Below are positions 62,082 to 64,000 of a stretch of DNA of 64,000 bases, one piece after another. Source of the DNA: Sipunculus nudus (Eukaryota > Annelida > Sipuncula > Golfingiida > Sipunculidae); NCBI GenBank assembly GCA_026874595.1, contig CM049309.1:15218576-15282575 (forward strand), in the 5' to 3' direction. Numbering within the stretch: the first letter of the stretch is position 1; each line of letters starts with the position of its first letter. Both the position numbers and the translations under genes were made by a program. Under the pieces are notes generated by a model. The model was not told the DNA's origin. It did not search any database and was given only the letters and a program-made list of their open reading frames with translations.

Positions 62082-64000
62082 CTGTCAAAGACATGAAATT
62101 AACATAAACTTTTGGCTGTAGCATGCAGTGAGGAACGGGTGTGATATGAGTTTTCGGTGAAACATGTGAAGTCGAAGAACTCGGTGAATCGTGAGTGTTA
62201 TATGCTTCAACTTACTCTCCAACGTTTGATGTGTTTTTATGTGATCTACAATATGGCGTATTTAGTTGATTTGGTTAGCTTCTTTTAATACTATAAATCT
62301 AATATTTATTTAGAAGTGTTAACCGATCAAATGAATTTCTGTTTAAAGATCAGTTAAATAAATTAGAAATATAACTATGAGACTGTCACTCATTATTGTG
62401 AGTTTCACGACTAATTTCAAGCCACTAATTATAATTTTATTACTATCATCATGTAAATAGATGAATCCTATCGAAATCAACATCGTTAATATTCTTCTCC
62501 TCCACCAAGTGAAATTAACTTGAAACCAATAATTCTCTTAAGTTTCCAGTTTCTTATTTTTGACTTGAAACAAAGCTCTGTTCTACGTTTCTGGAATAAA
62601 GATATCTATACAGACAACTTCAAGAACCATTATCATTAAATGTATTGTAAGATTATATATTAAGTTGTCACTAATTAAGCGACAGTACTGAATTACCTTC
62701 TTTACGTTTTTCCTATAAGTGGGGGTACTGAATTACTTTCTTTAACTTTTCCCAAAGTTTACAAATGTTACCAAAGTTCATGTGCATGTAAATACAGTTA
62801 ATTTTTTCCCTGAATATTCAAATATCCTTCAAAATTATATCAAACAGAAAACAACACCCGTTCTTGAATAAAATCTACTAGAAGAATTCGTGGAATAATA
62901 TATTATTCATATTGTCATTTTAGGGGGGGGGGATTGTTAAACTTTATTGAATAAGTTTTGATTATTTTTTTTAAAACCTATTTATAAGGTATCTTTCTTT
63001 TTCCTTAGGCCAGAAGAATATAAGTTTACTTAGATCGTATATAAAATATTCTTAAAGCACCATGTCATGTTAATCATTAAATTATAACACTGCGATAGAA
63101 TTGTTTACATGTATATTATAGAAGTGAGAGTCACAAATTAGTATATTAGAATAATTACAAGTAAAAATAGCTGTTAGTTGATATTTAGTACAGCACTTCA
63201 AACAAGATTGAAAACAAGATTTTATTATTACCAGATTAAATAAAATGTATATAGCATGTGCTTAGTGTTACTTTAACAATTGTTGTGTCTGGTAAGAATA
63301 AGTGAGTTCTGTATAAGTCCCGGTACTAAAGTGCATTTAAACAGAAATATAAAAAATATATTTCTTTTTATTTCTCTATACTACAAGTAATGTCTATATT
63401 TGTCCAAATATCTTATATATTCATTTATAATTTATAATGAAATATTAACATTACATGTTTCACCCGTTTTACTTTCTTATAAGCTTACTTTTCTTAGACT
63501 GCATGATTTCTTTTTCCTCAGTACTTGTGACAAAGCTGTATTAAAAAACCGCCGCATAAATACAAATTTTTATTCAAGAGGGTAAACGTGTTGCAATCAC
63601 GCGAGTCTAGTTCATAATTTTAAGCTTTTTTTTTGTACACGATGTTTTATTGCGATGCTTGTACTGCACACCTTTTTTGAAAAATAATACAAAAATATAT
63701 ACAAAAGCATCTTAAATAAATCAACAAGTCAGAATGATAAAAACATATACACCTAACACAGTAAACCTTTCAGTGAATGTATTAATGTCTTAATAATGCC
63801 AAAGCATCCAGAGAAAAGCAAAATTATTGTCAACAAAAAACACCCATAAACATATCGACAACGACCAAATCAACCACTAAACCGACATAAATACAAAGAA
63901 TTCATACCGAATACACCAATTATATAAACACCAGGCACAATCATAGGTACAGCAAACAGATACGAAACTAAATGATTACATGACGTGGGGTATCAGATGA
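62082..64000 (-). other. Shab: Shab intron upstream of the channel-core exon (partial)
   Basis: AT-rich sequence ending (minus strand) in TTTGACAG before S1. I found no T1-domain-like segment in any minus-strand frame and no repeat family listed above, only a G tract near 62923. The T1 exon and promoter should lie beyond 64000. Confidence 0.7.

Overview
This window is animal nuclear DNA: AT-rich, with genes split by long introns with GT/AG splice sites, many microsatellites, and dense short interspersed repeats. The repeats point to a mollusc, most likely a bivalve. They include hairpin-ended elements carrying internal tandem units with GGTCAAGGTCA-like motifs (pearl/Helentron-like), several tRNA-derived SINEs, and the 'cctccgcc...ggaggttatg' element. 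The species cannot be told from the sequence alone.

Two protein-coding genes are certain, both cut by the window, and they point towards each other. On the + strand, at 3419-6652, lie the last three coding exons of UBE2W, the E2 that ubiquitinates protein N-termini; its first exons lie to the left of the window. On the - strand, from 62081 down to 20605, lie the last three coding exons of a Shab/Kv2 voltage-gated potassium channel. The first of these (61014-62081) carries S1 to S6 with the TVGYGD filter and the start of the C-tail. The next two (31086-31857 and 20605-21098) carry the long disordered C-tail and the stop codon. The T1 domain exon must lie to the right of the window. The two Shab introns are about 29.2 kb and 10.0 kb and hold most of the other features.

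Layout: 1-3418, UBE2W intron full of repeats; 3419-6652, UBE2W exons; 6653-20604, intergenic space with a mariner-type MITE, a perfect 139-bp-arm hairpin, a minisatellite and repeats; 20605-21098, last Shab exon; 21099-31085, Shab intron with inverted copies of the tandem-unit repeats; 31086-31857, Shab exon; 31858-61013, giant Shab intron; 61014-62081, Shab channel-core exon; 62082-64000, intron.

The observations most worth follow-up are: (1) a perfect 139-bp inverted repeat with a 15-bp loop flanked by a short direct repeat, which looks like a very young foldback element; (2) a 3.4-kb element with CCCAG-GTAGCAC ends, subterminal arrays of self-complementary AAAACATTTT units and an exon-like cassette with its own polyA signal; (3) four RFX X-box-like 14-mers, three of them in Shab introns; (4) an FFAT-like motif in the Shab tail where vertebrate Kv2 channels carry one; (5) a GGTGGCGCCACC palindrome shared by otherwise different repeat arrays. 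The two genes have no evident functional link; they are simply neighbours.
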